From a virus, in the IMG/VR virus record IMGVR_UViG_3300025674_000441, positions 1-22,417 of that record: a DNA stretch of 22,417 nucleotides; one strand, given 5' to 3'. A program made the position numbers and the translations under genes. Every line of letters starts with the position of its first letter. The stretch's first letter is position 1. The notes below the pieces were generated by a model. That model was not told where the DNA came from and ran no database searches. It was given only the letters and a program-made list of their open reading frames with translations. Of this stretch, positions 21,042-22,417 are shown piece after piece.

Positions 21042-21574
21042 ACTAATTTCTCAAGTTTAGTTTGTTGTGCTTTAGTTAAAGTGTCGCCGTACTTCGCTGT
21101 GATTTGCGCCAAGCGTGTTGCTCGTTCAGGCTTGTTCTTACCATCCTTAATGTATGTGACGGAACTGGCGAACACATCGCTACCGCTTTTACCTTTGTCT
21201 TTTGATGTGCTGTCTTGCTTCTTGATAGCCATATCAACTTCATCCGCTGTGGCTATGGATGTCTCAATGCCTATACCTAAGAACCCAAGCGCGCGACCTA
21301 CGGCTGAGGTTTCACAATTTTCTACAAATGATGTTTGATTGATGCGTGAAGAAGACTTGTCTTCCTGCGCCATTCCTTGAGCAATGATTGCTCCTTCTTT
21401 GTTACTGATTGTTGCGCGAACCACACAAGACGATTCGTCTATGTGTAATAGTTCCGTTGTTAATGCAAACCCTTTGTATTCAGAAAGGGTTCGGAAAGCA
21501 ATGACGCGTTGATTAACCTCAACGTACTGCTTGCCTTTGATGTTCGTTGTCTTGAACTGATAAGTGTTGCTCAT
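21038..21574 (-). CDS. Putative single-strand annealing/recombination protein (178 aa)
   Basis: The N-terminal 115 residues form a compact beta-rich domain, with YVEVNQRVIAFRTL, then alternating strands, then the hallmark ENCETSAVGRALGFLGIG (85-102). That hallmark is widespread in phage proteins placed beside exonucleases and often regarded as Rad52/Sak-like annealing proteins (from memory). A charged, Lys/Ser-rich linker (about 117-135) leads to a short helical C-terminus (RLAQITAKYGDTLTKAQQTK) reminiscent of tail domains in such proteins. The ATGA overlap with the RecE-like exonuclease strongly supports a joint recombination role. The exact annealase family is not decided from sequence reading alone. 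Confidence 0.65.
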   Translation of the reverse strand: MSNTYQFKTTNIKGKQYVEVNQRVIAFRTLSEYKGFALTTELLHIDESSCVVRATISNKEGAIIAQGMAQEDKSSSRINQTSFVENCETSAVGRALGFLGIGIETSIATADEVDMAIKKQDSTSKDKGKSGSDVFASSVTYIKDGKNKPERATRLAQITAKYGDTLTKAQQTKLEKLV

Positions 21575-21595
21575 GAAATATAAATTAAAATTAGT

Positions 21596-21677
21596 GACGA
21601 GTGAGGAATCGAACCTCAGTTTTAAAACCTAACGTATTGCTAATACCAAACACTCCGTGCGCCTCGCAACTCTCGTC
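21596..21677 (-). tRNA. tRNA-like element, anticodon unclear
   Basis: On the minus strand a six-pair closing stem (GACGAG with CTCGTC) encloses a perfect T-arm, TGAGG-TTCGATT-CCTCA, with the canonical T-loop. The length of about 82 bases fits a type II tRNA. The rest is not canonical: TGCG-AGG-CGCA and GTATT-AGC-AATAC can form hairpins, and a seven-base loop TTAGCAA (T33, A37) would read AGC but closes with only three pairs. No CCA end is encoded. It is either a degenerate phage tRNA or a tRNA mimic. It fills most of the gap between two early genes. Confidence 0.4.
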
Positions 21678-21686
21678 TTATTGTGG

Positions 21687-21827
21687 CTACGAATTTACGT
21701 TATCCTCATTTAATTCACAAGGATATTCCGTAATATTTTCTAACGCCCGCGCCATCTGCTCTTGATTGCTATAGTGGATGTTGTTTATTTTCCTCATCCA
21801 ATCCACAAACTTTTCTTTTCTACTCAT
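21687..21827 (-). CDS. Small hypothetical protein (46 aa)
   Basis: An ATG at 21827, eight bases inside the preceding HTH gene, opens a frame ending at TAG just before the tRNA-like element. The product starts MSRKEKFVDWMRKINNIHYS, continues as an amphipathic helix (QEQMARALENITEYP) and ends acidic with one Cys. Overlap with the upstream gene and coding-like composition support it. It has no membrane segment and no recognised family. It may be a small early host-takeover protein, but that is only position-based. Confidence 0.55.
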   Translation of the reverse strand: MSRKEKFVDWMRKINNIHYSNQEQMARALENITEYPCELNEDNVNS

Positions 21828-22050
21828 CTTTAGTTAAATCAGGACATTTCCAATCTAATTCCCACCTGTCTATTAATCTAAAGACAGTTCGTTCTGATAC
21901 GCGTAAATACTTTGATGCTTCCTTCGCTCCTCTGTACTTACGTAGGGCGTACAATGTCATGTACTTCCAGTTCCTTTCGATGTTTAAATCTTCTTCAGGC
22001 TTTTCGTTGCCTTTTCTTTTCTTAAAGATTAACGATTGCGACTTCTCCAT
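21820..22050 (-). CDS. Fis-like helix-turn-helix DNA-binding protein (76 aa)
   Basis: The C-terminal half carries a clear Fis/HTH_8-type motif: LYALRKYRGAKEASKYLRVS then ERTVFRLIDRWEL, with the alanine and turn positions in place and the recognition helix in SERTVFRLI. The N-terminal 30 residues are lysine-rich and probably flexible. Being near the start of the early operon and of regulator size, it may switch early transcription or bind phage replication sites. It overlaps the small genes on both sides (22 bases upstream, 8 downstream). The HTH is clearly visible; the target is unknown. Confidence 0.75.
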   Translation of the reverse strand: MEKSQSLIFKKRKGNEKPEEDLNIERNWKYMTLYALRKYRGAKEASKYLRVSERTVFRLIDRWELDWKCPDLTKDE

Positions 22051-22145
22051 CTTGCGTACATTTTAGATGCCCATGCCCTTCTTTGCATTGGGTGTTTGTA
22101 AATAGACCTCAGTCTCGCCATAGCAATCCGAAGGAACTGCTCCAT
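22029..22145 (-). CDS. Very basic micropeptide (38 aa)
   Basis: An ORF from ATG 22145 to TAA at 22029 fills the space between two early genes, four bases after the upstream stop and 22 bases into the HTH gene. The sequence (MEQFLRIAMARLRSIYKHPM, then QRRAWASKMYARWRSRNR) is one amphipathic, Arg-rich helix with conspicuous Trp residues and almost no acidic residues. It could bind nucleic acid or an acidic host protein. The tight spacing makes translation plausible. No family is known to me. Confidence 0.5.
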   Translation of the reverse strand: MEQFLRIAMARLRSIYKHPMQRRAWASKMYARWRSRNR

Positions 22146-22149
22146 TGTT

Positions 22150-22359
22150 TTAGTCTCTTTCGATTCCATACTTATCTAAATCATTGTTAAACATTTCAAT
22201 CATGCTATTGGTTTTTGAGTCACCGCTGATCTGGCTGTTTACCCAAAGGTCGTATTCTTTTTCAAACCTTTGCCTTGCCTCTGTGTGCGACGCGGTCTTG
22301 TTTGATTCGGCACGATACATGATGCCAGAAACAAACCAATGCCAACTCTTCTTATCCAT
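22150..22359 (-). CDS. Hypothetical early protein (69 aa)
   Basis: The ATG at 22359 lies four bases after the stop of the truncated gene at the window edge, and the stop is four bases before the basic micropeptide gene. The product starts MDKKSWHWFVSGIMYRAESN, then has a charged helical middle (EARQRFEKEYDLWVNSQ) and an acidic tail. No membrane segment, Cys pair or catalytic motif is seen. Equal four-base spacings on both sides point to one operon. Function unknown. Confidence 0.6.
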   Translation of the reverse strand: MDKKSWHWFVSGIMYRAESNKTASHTEARQRFEKEYDLWVNSQISGDSKTNSMIEMFNNDLDKYGIERD

Positions 22360-22363
22360 ATCT

Positions 22364-22417
22364 TTACTCTTTGGTGTTAAATCTTTTCATCCATTGCCCA
22401 TAGGCACTATCGGGATG
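22364..22417 (-). CDS. 3' end of an early gene running off the window
   Basis: The minus strand is open from the window edge for 17 codons (HPDSAYGQWMKRFNTKE) and stops with TAA four bases before the next ATG. The spacing and coding-like composition suggest the tail of a real gene, but so short a piece cannot be assigned. Confidence 0.4.
   Translation of the reverse strand, partial: HPDSAYGQWMKRFNTKE

Noticed and set aside
21575-21582. TATATTTC on the minus strand just before the annealing-protein gene as a promoter.
   Set aside because: It has a mismatch at the most conserved end of TAnnTTTG and touches the ATG directly, so transcription would begin inside the gene.
1-22417. CRISPR arrays, insertion sequences, integrase or attachment sites.
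   Set aside because: No regularly spaced repeats, transposase or recombinase motifs, or terminal inverted repeats were seen on either strand.

Overview
The window is a segment of a tailed double-stranded DNA phage genome. The probable host is a marine member of the Bacteroidota, most likely the Flavobacteriia. The host call rests on three things seen in the sequence: perfect TAnnTTTG -7 promoter elements, almost no Shine-Dalgarno sequences in front of start codons, and a VirE/BT4734-type primase fused to a helicase. There are no integrase, transposase, CRISPR or rRNA signals. Coding density is very high: most genes overlap or sit within a few bases of each other, and no stretch over 300 bases lacks a gene.

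Left arm (2-14116, plus strand, late genes). It opens with the 3' part of a large virion protein. Three probable internal or ejected virion proteins follow: 273 aa, 550 aa and a giant 1917-aa protein with an HEIYH zincin motif. Large ejected proteins of this kind suggest podovirus morphology, but this is inference. A second promoter (10791-10798) then drives a lysis-type operon made mostly of membrane proteins: a holin-like protein, a 51-aa one-pass protein, a complete two-component system (PAS histidine kinase plus stand-alone receiver), a coiled-coil two-pass membrane protein, a one-pass membrane protein and a lipoprotein with a C-terminal membrane anchor that fits a unimolecular spanin. No endolysin is visible here.

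Right arm (14117-22417, minus strand, early genes read right to left). In order of transcription: small genes including a Fis-like HTH protein, a tRNA-like element, a recombination set (putative annealing protein, RecE-like exonuclease, SSB-like protein), a large RNA/DNA hairpin, an AIG2-type cyclotransferase, a DnaA-domain-IV-like protein, the primase-helicase, a RusA resolvase, a glycosyltransferase, a possible PD-(D/E)XK nuclease and a zinc-finger GIY-YIG nuclease. A 33-aa cysteine peptide comes last, and its stop codon abuts the stop of the spanin gene, so the two arms converge with no spacer.

The most interesting element is the phage-borne sensor kinase and receiver built into the lysis operon. 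It suggests that the phage may sense membrane or cell state and pass the signal to membrane proteins made from the same transcript, perhaps to time lysis. That function is inference; the gene content and order are seen directly.
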